A DNA stretch of 64,000 nucleotides from Arthrobacter wenxiniae (lineage in GTDB: Bacteria > Actinomycetota > Actinomycetes > Actinomycetales > Micrococcaceae). The notes under the pieces were generated by a model, which saw nothing but the letters and a program-made list of their open reading frames with translations, made no database searches and was not told the DNA's origin. Location of the stretch: positions 186,001-250,000 of the forward strand of contig NZ_JAAMFM010000001.1 of NCBI RefSeq assembly GCF_013376105.1, written 5' to 3'. Shown one piece after another: positions 46,502-54,647 of the stretch; the first letter of the stretch is position 1; each line of letters begins with the position of its first letter. The position numbers were made by a program, and so were the translations under genes.

Positions 46502-47376
46502 GCGTCCACGTGAGGACCGAGAAACAGATGAAAACCGCCAAGGGCGATCCCGTCCCGCGCACGGAGCGCACGGAGGACGTGCCCATGCTGGCCGACGCCA
46601 GGCGCACGGCCATCGTGGCCACCGTCGCCCGGGAACGCGTGGTGCGGGTCTCCGACCTGGCCGAGCAGTTCGGCGTCTCCCTGGTCACCGTCCGCCGCGA
46701 CATCGAGGCCCTGGACGACGCCGGACTGGTCCAGAAGATCCATGGCGGCGCCAAGGTGCCCGGGGGCGCCGGGACGCACGAGCCCGGCTTTGAGCTCAAG
46801 TCCACGCTGGGAACGCTGGAAAAGCAGGCCATCGCCAAGGAAGCCGTGCTGCTGGTCAGGGACGGGATGGCGATCGGGCTCAGCGCCGGCACCACCACCT
46901 GGGCCCTCGCCAAGGAACTGAGCTCGCGGGCGAACCTCACCGTGGTGACCAACTCGGTCAAGATCGCGGACGTCTTCCAGGAGGCGGCCTCCAGGGTGTC
47001 GGTCATCCTCACGGGGGGCGAGCGGACGCCGTCGGACGCCCTGGTGGGGCCCATCGCCACGCAGTCCGTCCGCTCGCTGCACCTGGACGTGCTGTTCCTG
47101 GGCGTGCACGGCGTGGACCAGGACGCCGGCTTCACCACCCCCAACCTGCTCGAGGCCGAGATGGACCGGGCCCTGATCGATGCGGCCCGCAGGGTGGTGG
47201 TGCTGGCGGACCACAGCAAGTGGGGCACCGTGGGCATCAGCACCATCGCCGCCATGGAGGAGGTGGACGAGGTCATCAGCGACGACCAGCTGGGCCACGA
47301 GGCGCAGCGCGTGTTGCGTGAACGCGTCGGCAGCCTGCGCCTGGTCCGCACCACCGCCCACCCCCTGGCCTCTTAG
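46498..47376 (+). CDS. DeoR-family transcriptional regulator
   Basis: A ~292-residue regulator. The HTH is VVRVSDLAEQFGVSLVTVRR in the N-terminal quarter, followed by the DeoR signature IHGGAKVPGG. The C-terminal sugar-phosphate sensor (DeoRC) carries IGLSAGTTTWALAKEL and FLGVHGVD. It should bind a phosphorylated sugar made from the transported substrate. GTG 46498 overlaps the permease stop as GTGA; GTG 46510 and ATG 46528 are alternatives. Probable targets are the promoter at 43120 and so its own operon. Confidence 0.88.
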   Translation: MSVHVRTEKQMKTAKGDPVPRTERTEDVPMLADARRTAIVATVARERVVRVSDLAEQFGVSLVTVRRDIEALDDAGLVQKIHGGAKVPGGAGTHEPGFELKSTLGTLEKQAIAKEAVLLVRDGMAIGLSAGTTTWALAKELSSRANLTVVTNSVKIADVFQEAASRVSVILTGGERTPSDALVGPIATQSVRSLHLDVLFLGVHGVDQDAGFTTPNLLEAEMDRALIDAARRVVVLADHSKWGTVGISTIAAMEEVDEVISDDQLGHEAQRVLRERVGSLRLVRTTAHPLAS

Positions 47377-47405
47377 CCCCACCCAAAAACCGACAGGAAA
47401 CACTC

Positions 47406-49544
47406 GTGCCATCCATATACCTGCGCCACGGCCGGACATCGCTCGTCATCGGGCTCGACGGCGCCTCCCCCCAGCTCCTGCACTGGGGCGCGGACCTCGG
47501 CCCCGAGCTGCCGGAACTGGGGATCCTGTCCGACGCCGTCCCCCCGTCCGCGCTGGACACTCCCGTTGAGCTGGGACTTCTTCCGCAGGCCTCGGCCGGC
47601 TGGCGGGGGCGCCCCGGACTGCGCGGGCACCGCGTTGCCGACGGCCGGCCGGGGGCGGGTTTCTCGCCGCTGCTGCGCCTGGCCGACTGGTTCCAGCACG
47701 GTGCCGAGGCCCGGATCGAGCAAATGGACGAGGACCTTGGCCTGTCCGTGGTGACCACCGTGAAACTGCACGACGGCGGCCTGTTGGAGCTCCGGCACGA
47801 GGTGGAGAACCGCGGCGGCACCGGCTTTGCCCTGGACGAGCTGTCCGTGGTGCTCCCCGTGGGGCGGGACGGCACCGAGATCCTGGACCTCACCGGCAGG
47901 TGGTGCCGGGAACGCCACCCGCAGCGCCGTCCGGTTGCCCAGGGCACGTGGGTGCGCAGCGGCCGCCACGGGCGGACCGGCCACGACTCCTCCCTGCTGA
48001 TGGCGGTGGGCACGCCCGGCTTCGGCAACCGGCACGGCAAGGTGTGGGCAGGCCACTTTGGCTGGAGCGGGGACCACGAACAGTTCGTGGACGCCGTGGC
48101 GGACGGGCGCACCGTGATGGGCGCCGCGGAACTGCTGGGCTCCGGCGAGGTGGTGCTGGCGCCCCGGGAACGGTACGTGACGCCGCCGTACTTTGCGGCC
48201 TACTCGGACCACGGCCTGGACGGCATCTCCGAGGCGTTTCACGACTGGTTCCGGACCCGCGGCCACCACCCGTCCACGCCCCGCCCCGTTGTCCTGAACG
48301 TCTGGGAGGCCGTCTACTTCAACCACGACCTGGGGGTGCTGACCGAGCTGGCCGATTCCGCCGCGGAGCTGGGAGTGGAGCGGTTCGTGCTCGACGACGG
48401 CTGGTTCCGCCACCGCCGCGACGACCACGCCGGCCTGGGCGACTGGTATGTGGATCCGGGCCTGTGGCCGGACGGCCTGCACCCCCTCGTGGAGGCCGTC
48501 ACGTCCCGCGGCATGCAGTTTGGGCTGTGGGTGGAGCCGGAGATGGTCAACGTCGATTCCGACGTGGCCCGTGCCCACCCGGACTGGCTTGCCGGCCCCG
48601 TGGCCAGGCACGACGCCGGGTCCCGGCTGCCGCTGCCGTGGCGCCACCAGCAGGTGCTGGACCTGGCGAACCCGGAGGCCTGGCAGTACATTTTCGACCG
48701 CCTCGACGCCCTGCTGGACGAATACGCCATCAGCTACCTCAAATGGGACCAGAACCGGGACCTGGCCGAGCTGGGCCACGAAGGCCGCCCCGGCGTGCAC
48801 CGGCAGACCCTGGCCGTGTACCGGCTGCTGGACGCCCTGAAGGCCGCGCACCCCGGCCTGGAGATTGAAAGCTGCTCCTCCGGAGGTGCCCGCGCGGACC
48901 TGGGCATCCTGGAGCGGACGGACCGGATCTGGGCCTCGGACTGCAACGACGCGCTGGAACGGCAGGTCATCCAGCGCTGGACCGGGCTGGTGGTGCCGCC
49001 GGAGCTCATGGGCTCGCACATCGGCCCCACCACCTCGCACACCACTGGCCGCACGCACGACCTCTCCTTCCGCGCCATCACGGCCCTGTTCGGCCACTTC
49101 GGCCTGGAATGGGACATCCGCCAGGTGCGGGGCGCCGCACGCGGGGAGCTGCGCGGCGCCATCGAGCTGTACAAGAAGCACCGCGGGCTCATCCACACCG
49201 GCACCATGGTGCGGGCCGACGTGCCGGATCCCTCCCTCATGCTGCACGGCGTGGTGGCCGGGGACGGCACCCGGGCGCTGTTCGCGCTCGCGGCGGTGAC
49301 GACGTCGTACGCGGAGCAGCCGGGACGGGTGGGAATACCGGGGCTCTCCCCGGACACGCTTTACCGGGTGCAGCTGTGCTACCCGGGCCCGGACGCGGCC
49401 GGCGCCACGTTTGTGCAGGCGGCGGCGCCGGCGTGGGTGGCCGGCGGGGCCGTGGCGTCCGGGCGCTTCCTGGCCGAGGTGGGGCTGCCCATGCCCGTGC
49501 TGAACCCGGAGCATGCCATCCTGCTGGAGGTCACGGCGAGCTGA
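47406..49544 (+). CDS. Alpha-galactosidase, glycoside hydrolase family 36
   Basis: A 712-residue cytosolic GH-D clan enzyme with no signal peptide. The catalytic nucleophile is D448 in SYLKWDQNRDL and the acid/base is D512 in WASDCNDALE. WVEPEMVN and SSGGARADLG are further family motifs. It should release galactose from alpha-galactosides brought in by the ABC system upstream. The start is GTG 47406, 30 bp after the DeoR gene, so it is the last gene of operon 2. The 3' end overlaps a small gene on the opposite strand by 14 bp. Confidence 0.94.
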   Translation: MPSIYLRHGRTSLVIGLDGASPQLLHWGADLGPELPELGILSDAVPPSALDTPVELGLLPQASAGWRGRPGLRGHRVADGRPGAGFSPLLRLADWFQHGAEARIEQMDEDLGLSVVTTVKLHDGGLLELRHEVENRGGTGFALDELSVVLPVGRDGTEILDLTGRWCRERHPQRRPVAQGTWVRSGRHGRTGHDSSLLMAVGTPGFGNRHGKVWAGHFGWSGDHEQFVDAVADGRTVMGAAELLGSGEVVLAPRERYVTPPYFAAYSDHGLDGISEAFHDWFRTRGHHPSTPRPVVLNVWEAVYFNHDLGVLTELADSAAELGVERFVLDDGWFRHRRDDHAGLGDWYVDPGLWPDGLHPLVEAVTSRGMQFGLWVEPEMVNVDSDVARAHPDWLAGPVARHDAGSRLPLPWRHQQVLDLANPEAWQYIFDRLDALLDEYAISYLKWDQNRDLAELGHEGRPGVHRQTLAVYRLLDALKAAHPGLEIESCSSGGARADLGILERTDRIWASDCNDALERQVIQRWTGLVVPPELMGSHIGPTTSHTTGRTHDLSFRAITALFGHFGLEWDIRQVRGAARGELRGAIELYKKHRGLIHTGTMVRADVPDPSLMLHGVVAGDGTRALFALAAVTTSYAEQPGRVGIPGLSPDTLYRVQLCYPGPDAAGATFVQAAAPAWVAGGAVASGRFLAEVGLPMPVLNPEHAILLEVTAS

Positions 49545-50025
49545 TGGGGCTGCGCGGCGGCTTCCGGGGAACCTCCGGCGGCGCCGCGGCACGCAGCAGG
49601 GTATCCGCCTGGCGCAGGAGGGAGTCGTGGCCGGGCACGCCTTCTTCAGGCACGCCTTCCCCGGGCGCAGCTGCTTCGGGAGCCACCTGCCGGCGCGCCG
49701 CAGCCGGGCCAAGCGAGGCCTTGACGCTGCGGGCAATCTCGTCGAACAGTTCCGCGTCCTGGCGGGTTGCCAGCTTGCTGGTCTTGAGGCTGGTCAGGAC
49801 GATCAGCCCGGCCAGCCGGCGGCCGCCGCCCGGCTCCAGCGCGGCGTCGATGGCCCACTGCGCCCGCGCCCACCACTGGTCGCGCCGGTCGGCGTCCAGC
49901 GCCCGCCGGTAGCTCAGGTACGCCACCAGGGCAGTGACAAACACGCCGGTGAGGGAGATGACGGGCAGCCAGCCCTGGCCCCAGCCTCCCAGGCTGGCGA
50001 CAATCCGCCCCCACCACATGTCCAT
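49531..50025 (-). CDS. Small membrane-anchored protein of unknown function
   Basis: I do not recognise the family. The 164-residue protein has one N-terminal membrane helix (LPVISLTGVFVTALVAYLSY, about 19-38) and a charged cytosolic part with RRDQWWARAQWAIDAALEP, a pattern seen in single-pass proteins of Actinobacteria. Residues 60-105 are likely helical; the last 50 are Pro/Ala/Glu-rich. It is divergent from aroQ (59 bp between starts) and converges with the alpha-galactosidase gene. Confidence 0.7.
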   Translation of the reverse strand: MDMWWGRIVASLGGWGQGWLPVISLTGVFVTALVAYLSYRRALDADRRDQWWARAQWAIDAALEPGGGRRLAGLIVLTSLKTSKLATRQDAELFDEIARSVKASLGPAAARRQVAPEAAAPGEGVPEEGVPGHDSLLRQADTLLRAAAPPEVPRKPPRSPISSP

Positions 50026-50084
50026 AGCCGCATCCTACCGCCGGGGAACCCGGGGCGGTCCGGAACGTGCGGCATGATTGATCC

Positions 50085-50552
50085 ATGACTTCCACAACCG
50101 GCGCCACGCCCCAGGGCCGCGGCGAACTGCTCATCCTCAACGGCCCCAACCTGAACCTGCTTGGCACGCGCGAGCCCGCCATCTATGGCAGCCACACGCT
50201 CGACGACGTCGCCCGGCTCACCGTTGCGGCCGCCAATGCCGCGGGGTTCAGTGCCGAGTGCATCCAGTCAAACCATGAGGGCGACCTCGTGGACGCCATC
50301 CATGCCGCGCGGGACACGGCGGTGGGACTCATCATCAACGCCGGCGCCTACACGCACACGTCCGTGGCCATCCGCGACGCGATTTCCGGCGTCGAGCTTC
50401 CCGCCGTGGAGGTGCACATCTCCAACGTCCACCGGCGCGAGGAATTCCGCCACCACTCCTACCTCTCGCCGGTGTGCGACGCCGTCATTGTTGGCGCGGG
50501 CATCCACGGCTATGTGATGGCCGTCAGCTACCTGGACCAGGTGCTGCCGTAG
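50085..50552 (+). CDS. aroQ: 3-dehydroquinate dehydratase, type II
   Basis: A 155-residue type II dehydroquinase, third step of the shikimate pathway. Family motifs are [20 protein letters not shown] (about 13-32, with the catalytic Tyr at the end), [13 protein letters not shown] and [17 protein letters not shown], and the conserved EVHISN. The length is typical. It is separate from the other aromatic genes; the only other pathway gene here is aroG at 963. A GC-rich tandem repeat separates its 3' end from the convergent marP gene. Confidence 0.96.
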   Translation: MTSTTGATPQGRGELLILNGPNLNLLGTREPAIYGSHTLDDVARLTVAAANAAGFSAECIQSNHEGDLVDAIHAARDTAVGLIINAGAYTHTSVAIRDAISGVELPAVEVHISNVHRREEFRHHSYLSPVCDAVIVGAGIHGYVMAVSYLDQVLP

Positions 50553-50563
50553 CCGCTCCGCGC

Positions 50564-50663
50564 TGGGCCCACGGGCCCGAGGGCCCCGCTGCGAGCGTGC
50601 GAGCGGGGGGAGCCTGGGCCCACGGGCGCGAGGGCCCGCTGCGAGCCTGCGAGCAGGGGGAGC
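50564..50663. repeat. Two tandem copies of a ~50-bp GC-rich repeat
   Basis: The segment starting TGGGCCCACGGGCCCGAGGG (50564-50613) recurs with a few changes at 50615-50663. Each copy contains CTGCGAGC-N-TGCGAGC. It lies between convergent aroQ and marP and may terminate transcription or be a dispersed genomic repeat. Confidence 0.8.
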
Positions 50664-50672
50664 GCCTGGGGA

Positions 50673-51857
50673 CTACTTGGCGCTGCACTGGCCGGAGCCA
50701 ACCGAGCTGCTGAGCATGGGCGCCGCCGCGACGACGGGCGCCACCTCGGTCATGGTGAAGGCGAAGCCCACGGGCTCCGAGGTGGTCGACTTGGCGAAAA
50801 CCACTCCCACCACGCGGCCCGAGGTGTCCAGCAGCGGGCCGCCCGAGTTGCCGGACTGGACATTCCCGGCCAGCTGGTAGATGTCCAGGGCAGATTTCTG
50901 CTTGCCGGTGATGTCGGGGATCAGCATGGGTCCGGAGGCCATGACGGTGGCCGGGCGGACCTGCAGCGGGCCGCCCAGCGGGTAGCCGGCAAATGCGGCC
51001 TGGGAGTTGTCGCGGAGGGTGGAGCCGGCGGGCAGGGGCGCCACGTTGAGGCCGTCCACGGCCAGGATGGCCAGGTCCTTGACGGGGTCAAAATACACCA
51101 CCCGCGCAGGCAGCGACCCCTGCGAGGGCGTGGCCACGACTGGCATGGAAACGCCGGCCACCACATGCGCGTTGGTCAGGACCCGGTTGGGCGCCACCAC
51201 AAAGCCGGTGCCCGTCTGGTTCTGCCCGCACTGGAACGCGGTGCCGGAGATTTTCAGCACGGACTTCGCCGCGTTGTTCCAGGCGGGCGTGTCCGTGCTG
51301 GAACGGGGCACCGCCACCTGGACGTTGGGGCCGGCCGGGTTGAGCAGCTGGGGAATTCCCTCGTCCAGGACCAGGGAGCGCATCTGCGCGGCCGCGGCCT
51401 TGAGGGGATCCGGCGTCCAGGCGTCAATCCTGGAAATGACGGCGGAGCCGCTCAGCTGCTTTGAGACGGCAGGAATGCCCAGGTTGGCCACCCCAAAGGC
51501 CAGCAGGGAGATCACGGCCGCGCCGACCACCACATTGAGTGCGCCGCCCAGCAGGCGGTTCACGGTGCGCACGGGCCCGGGCTTCACGCGCCCTCCAATG
51601 GCCCGGCCGATCCTGATTCCGACGGCGTGGCCCGCCGCGATCAAGATGACGGTGGCGCCAATGACAAACACTGTCCGCCAGCCGGGCCCGGGTGCGTGCC
51701 CGCTGACAAAGGGCGCGGCAAAGAACGCCGCAACCGCCCCGGCCACAAAGCCCACCAGCCCGCCCAGGCCCACCACCAGCCCGGTGCTGAGGCCGTAAAT
51801 CAGCTGCCACAGCAGCCACAAAATCAACAACGCATCCAGCCAGGAGAAGCCAAACAT
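50673..51857 (-). CDS. marP: MarP-family membrane serine protease
   Basis: A 394-residue protein with four N-terminal membrane helices (colicin V production-like domain, LDALLILWLLWQLIYG onward to residue ~145) and a periplasmic chymotrypsin-like protease. The catalytic triad is His in VLTNAHVVAG, Asp in DPVKDLAILAVD and Ser in QSGNSGGPLLD. Two cysteines (AFQCGQN and GQCSAK) could form the regulatory disulphide known in mycobacterial MarP, which is needed for acid resistance. ATG 51857 has GGGAGG upstream; the longer open frame is rejected. It is divergent from crp, in the Rv3671c-Rv3676 neighbourhood. Confidence 0.93.
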   Translation of the reverse strand: MFGFSWLDALLILWLLWQLIYGLSTGLVVGLGGLVGFVAGAVAAFFAAPFVSGHAPGPGWRTVFVIGATVILIAAGHAVGIRIGRAIGGRVKPGPVRTVNRLLGGALNVVVGAAVISLLAFGVANLGIPAVSKQLSGSAVISRIDAWTPDPLKAAAAQMRSLVLDEGIPQLLNPAGPNVQVAVPRSSTDTPAWNNAAKSVLKISGTAFQCGQNQTGTGFVVAPNRVLTNAHVVAGVSMPVVATPSQGSLPARVVYFDPVKDLAILAVDGLNVAPLPAGSTLRDNSQAAFAGYPLGGPLQVRPATVMASGPMLIPDITGKQKSALDIYQLAGNVQSGNSGGPLLDTSGRVVGVVFAKSTTSEPVGFAFTMTEVAPVVAAAPMLSSSVGSGQCSAK

Positions 51858-52101
51858 CGCAGTCCCCGCCTCCCTGTGCCCGTCCTCGAACGTGACCGTT
51901 GCCCTCGCCCTGCACGCGGGTCCCCGGACGGCACCCGCGAAGCACATATTACCGGCCCAATCCGGGCATTCCCTGTGGCCGGGTTCGGTAAAATCCCGAA
52001 CGGGGAGCGCCGGAATGCCAAGTTGGTCACAAAAGCTGGAAAGTTCTGAAAGAATCAGTAACAAGCCCCAACTGACTAGTTACAAACTTCAAGGAGATTT
52101 C

Positions 52102-52779
52102 ATGGACATCGAGGTACTGCGCCGCGCACCCCTTTTCACCACGCTCGACGACGAGGCCTTCCGACTGCTGACCGATGAACTCGCCGAGGTGGACCTCTCC
52201 CGCGGTGCCTCGGTATTCCGTGAAGGCGACCAGGGCGACCAGCTGTACTTCATCGTCTCCGGCAAGGTGAAGCTGGGGCGCACCTCCCCCGACGGCCGCG
52301 AGTCCCTCGTCGCCATCCTTGGCCCCGGCGAACTGTTTGGCGAGATGGCCCTCTTTGACCCGGCCCCCCGCAGCACCACCGCCACCGCCGTCTCGGAGAC
52401 CCGCCTGGCGGGGCTGAAGAACGAGTCCCTCAACGCCCTGCTGCGCAACCGCCCCGAGGTGTCCATGCAGTTGCTGCAGGCCCTTGCCCGCCGCCTGCGC
52501 CGCACCAACGACAACCTCTCCGACCTGGTCTTCTCCGACGTCCCGGGCCGCGTTGCCAAGGCCATCCTGGACCTGGCCGACCGCTTTGGCCGCCCGGCCA
52601 CCGACGGCATCCTGGTGGCGCACGAGCTCACGCAGGAGGAACTGGCCCAGCTGGTCGGCGCCTCCCGTGAGACCGTCAACAAGGCCCTGGCCGAGTTTGT
52701 CCAGCGCGGCTGGCTGCGCCTCGAGGCGCGCGCCGTGGTCATCCTGGACGTCAACCGGCTCCGCCAGCGCTCCCGCTGA
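52102..52779 (+). CDS. crp: CRP/FNR-family cAMP-type regulator (Crp/GlxR)
   Basis: A 225-residue global regulator. The cyclic nucleotide pocket is visible as GPGELFGEMALFDPAPRSTT (about 73-92) with the Arg-Ser/Thr-Thr that contact cAMP. The long dimer helix follows, then the HTH LTQEELAQLVGASRETVNKAL. This is the GlxR/Rv3676 type. AAGGAGAT precedes ATG 52102. The recognition helix predicts a TGTGA-N6-TCACA site; such sites occur in front of acs and both sugar ABC operons in this window. A strong terminator follows at 52797. Confidence 0.96.
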   Translation: MDIEVLRRAPLFTTLDDEAFRLLTDELAEVDLSRGASVFREGDQGDQLYFIVSGKVKLGRTSPDGRESLVAILGPGELFGEMALFDPAPRSTTATAVSETRLAGLKNESLNALLRNRPEVSMQLLQALARRLRRTNDNLSDLVFSDVPGRVAKAILDLADRFGRPATDGILVAHELTQEELAQLVGASRETVNKALAEFVQRGWLRLEARAVVILDVNRLRQRSR

Positions 52780-52796
52780 CATTCGCGACGCTAATG

Positions 52797-52830
52797 CGGC
52801 CCGGTCACCTCACGGTGGCCGGGCCGTTTT
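52797..52830 (+). terminator. Rho-independent terminator of crp
   Basis: CGGCCCGGTCACC pairs over 13 bp (one G-U) with GGTGGCCGGGCCG around a 4-nt loop, followed directly by TTTT. This is the most classical terminator in the window. Confidence 0.9.
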
Positions 52831-52849
52831 CGTCGGTGTCCACCTACCG

Positions 52850-53027
52850 ACGCTCCCGCACAACCGGGGCACATCCCCCCAACGCTCCCGCACAACCGGG
52901 GCACATCCCCCCAACGCTCCCGCACAACCGGGGCACTTCCCGTAAGCCCTCCCGCACGTGGCGACCGTCAAAGTACATGCATTGCGGGAGCGTTCACCAA
53001 AACACCCCCGATTGCGCGGGAGCGTCT
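52850..53027. repeat. Tandem 32-bp repeats with inverted copies of their core
   Basis: A 32-bp unit beginning ACGCTCCCGCACAACCGGGG is present three times in a row (52850, 52882, 52914; the last diverges at its end), then as a partial CCTCCCGCACG. The core appears inverted as GCGGGAGCGT at 52984 and again near 53015. It fills the space between convergent crp and a NUDIX gene. Similar GCGGGAGCGT blocks are likely dispersed in the genome. Confidence 0.9.
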
Positions 53028-53039
53028 GTAGTGCGGTGG

Positions 53040-53984
53040 TTACCGCTCGCGGCAGGCTGCGCCTTCGGACGCCGGGGAGGCCTGGACCTCGAGTTCGAAG
53101 GTGCCGTCCGGTTCGGTGATCAGGACTGGCTGGTATTCGTTGATGGGCCTCTTGTGGTTCAGGTAGGCGATGCAGCCCCGGGCCGCAGCGAGCTTCTCCA
53201 GGATGATTTCAACCCCGGGCACGGTCAGTTCGCCGAGGGTCAGCCCGGCCGTCGTTTCGAGGCCGACCTCGTCACCCAGCTCGGTGGTGGCCCGTGCGGC
53301 GAGGACGTCCGCCGCGCACACCCAGCGGCCCCACACGCCCTTGCTTTCCAACAGCCGCGGTTCCTGGTTCACCGGAGCGGCGGCGACAAAGTAGCGGGTG
53401 TCAAAGCGGCGGTGGGCAAAGTCGGGGCTGAGCCAATGGCTCAGCGGCTTGAGCAGGTCGGTGCGCAGCACCAGCCCCCGCCGTTCCAACAGGCTCGCGA
53501 ACGTGGCGTCCTGGGCGGCGATGGCTTCCCTGGCCTTCATCCACTCGGGCCCGGACACATCCTCCACCAGCGACGATGCGTCGGGCCCGGCCAGCAGGAT
53601 GCCTGTCTCTTCAAATGTTTCGCGGATGGCCGCCACCACGTGGCGCTTCGCAATGTCCGCGCTGGCGGCCCCCATGCTCTTGGCCCACTGCGCGGGCGAG
53701 GGGCCCGCCCAGTCGGTGACGTCGTCGTCCGCGGGTTCAACGGTTCCGCCGGGGAACGCCACCAGGCCCAGCGGCGAATTGCCGGGGCGGTAGGTCATGA
53801 ACGTCTGCAATCCCCGGGGGCTGTCCTTCAACAGCACCACGGAGGACGCGGAGCGGGGCTTGCTGGGGGTGCGTTCGCCAAAGTCAACCCAGGCCTGTGC
53901 GGCTTCGCGCTGGTCGGCGTTTAGCGGAAAAATCCGCTTTCCCGCGGGCCGTGGGCCCGCGGGGGCGTTACTGAAATTCGGCAA
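53040..53984 (-). CDS. NUDIX hydrolase family protein
   Basis: A 314-residue NUDIX-fold protein. The start of the NUDIX box (LVAFPGGTVEPADDD) and its end (AAIRETFEETGILLAG) are split by an insert of about 30 residues, a feature of the NUDT8/NUDT19-like subgroup that acts on acyl-CoA. Substrate assignment is inference. The ATG at 53984 lies inside the end of the ridA gene (17-bp overlap), so the two are coupled. Upstream order DUF4177-RidA-NUDIX is a common actinobacterial arrangement near crp. Confidence 0.87.
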   Translation of the reverse strand: MPNFSNAPAGPRPAGKRIFPLNADQREAAQAWVDFGERTPSKPRSASSVVLLKDSPRGLQTFMTYRPGNSPLGLVAFPGGTVEPADDDVTDWAGPSPAQWAKSMGAASADIAKRHVVAAIRETFEETGILLAGPDASSLVEDVSGPEWMKAREAIAAQDATFASLLERRGLVLRTDLLKPLSHWLSPDFAHRRFDTRYFVAAAPVNQEPRLLESKGVWGRWVCAADVLAARATTELGDEVGLETTAGLTLGELTVPGVEIILEKLAAARGCIAYLNHKRPINEYQPVLITEPDGTFELEVQASPASEGAACRER

Positions 53985-54453
53985 TCAACTCAACCTCGAC
54001 AGGTGAATCCAACGGCAAAACGGCAACCCCGACGGCGGAGCGGGCGTGGACTCCCGCCGCGCCAAATACTTCGCCGAGGAGCTCGGAGGCGCCGTTGATG
54101 ACGCCGGGCTGGCCGGTGAAGGAGGGGTCCGAGGCCACAAAGCCGACAACCTTGACGATGCGGATCACGCGGTCCAGGTCGCCGATCACGCTCTTGAGCG
54201 CGGCAATGGCGTTGATGGCGGACGTGGCGGCCAGCTTTTTTGCGTCCTCAGCGGAAACGCCCGCGCCGACCTTGCCGGTCGATGTGAGTTTGCCGTCAAC
54301 GAAGGGCAGCTGCCCGGAGGTGTATACGTAGTTGCCGCTCACCACGGCCGGCACGTAGGCGGCGACGGGCGCGGCCACGGCCGGCAGCGCCAGGCCGAGC
54401 TCGGCAAGGCGGGCTTCAATGCGCGAATTCCCTTGAGTGTGCACGGTTTCCAT
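53968..54453 (-). CDS. RidA-family enamine/imine deaminase
   Basis: A 161-residue YjgF/YER057c/UK114 protein. The fold signatures are VVSGNYVYTSGQLPFVDGKL and the C-terminal SAVGVAVLPLDSPVEVELIAEF. The canonical C-terminal R-N-L-P-x-x-x-x-V-E motif is changed: Val replaces the Arg that binds the carboxylate of the enamine in RidA itself, so this is a RidA-subfamily protein of uncertain activity. ATG 54453 has GAGAAGG upstream and lies 2 bp after the DUF4177 stop. It matches Rv3678c. Confidence 0.9.
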   Translation of the reverse strand: METVHTQGNSRIEARLAELGLALPAVAAPVAAYVPAVVSGNYVYTSGQLPFVDGKLTSTGKVGAGVSAEDAKKLAATSAINAIAALKSVIGDLDRVIRIVKVVGFVASDPSFTGQPGVINGASELLGEVFGAAGVHARSAVGVAVLPLDSPVEVELIAEFQ

Positions 54454-54455
54454 GG

Positions 54456-54611
54456 CTACGCCTTCTCTCGCTTGAGGTAGGCAACCAGTCCGTTGCCGTC
54501 CGGTCCGGTCACTACCTGGACCAGCTCCCAGCCGTCCTCGCCCCACTGGTCGAGGATTTGCTTTGTGGCGTGAATAATCAGCGGAATTGTGGCGTACTCC
54601 CATTTGGTCAT
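54456..54611 (-). CDS. DUF4177 small protein, 51 aa
   Basis: A 51-residue protein, MTKWEYATIPLI at the start and a central DQWGEDGWELVQVV, the DUF4177 signature. It ends LVAYLKREKA. It lies 2 bp upstream of ridA on the same strand and 36 bp from the divergent ponA start. The same small gene (Rv3678A) sits at this place in Mycobacterium. The function is unknown. Its length makes it easy to miss. Confidence 0.92.
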   Translation of the reverse strand: MTKWEYATIPLIIHATKQILDQWGEDGWELVQVVTGPDGNGLVAYLKREKA

Positions 54612-54647
54612 GCTTCAAAGCGTAGTCCCTGCCGGTAAACTGGGAAA

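Noticed and set aside
52850-53027. CRISPR array
   Set aside because: The repeats are contiguous with no spacers between them, inverted copies occur and there are no cas genes.
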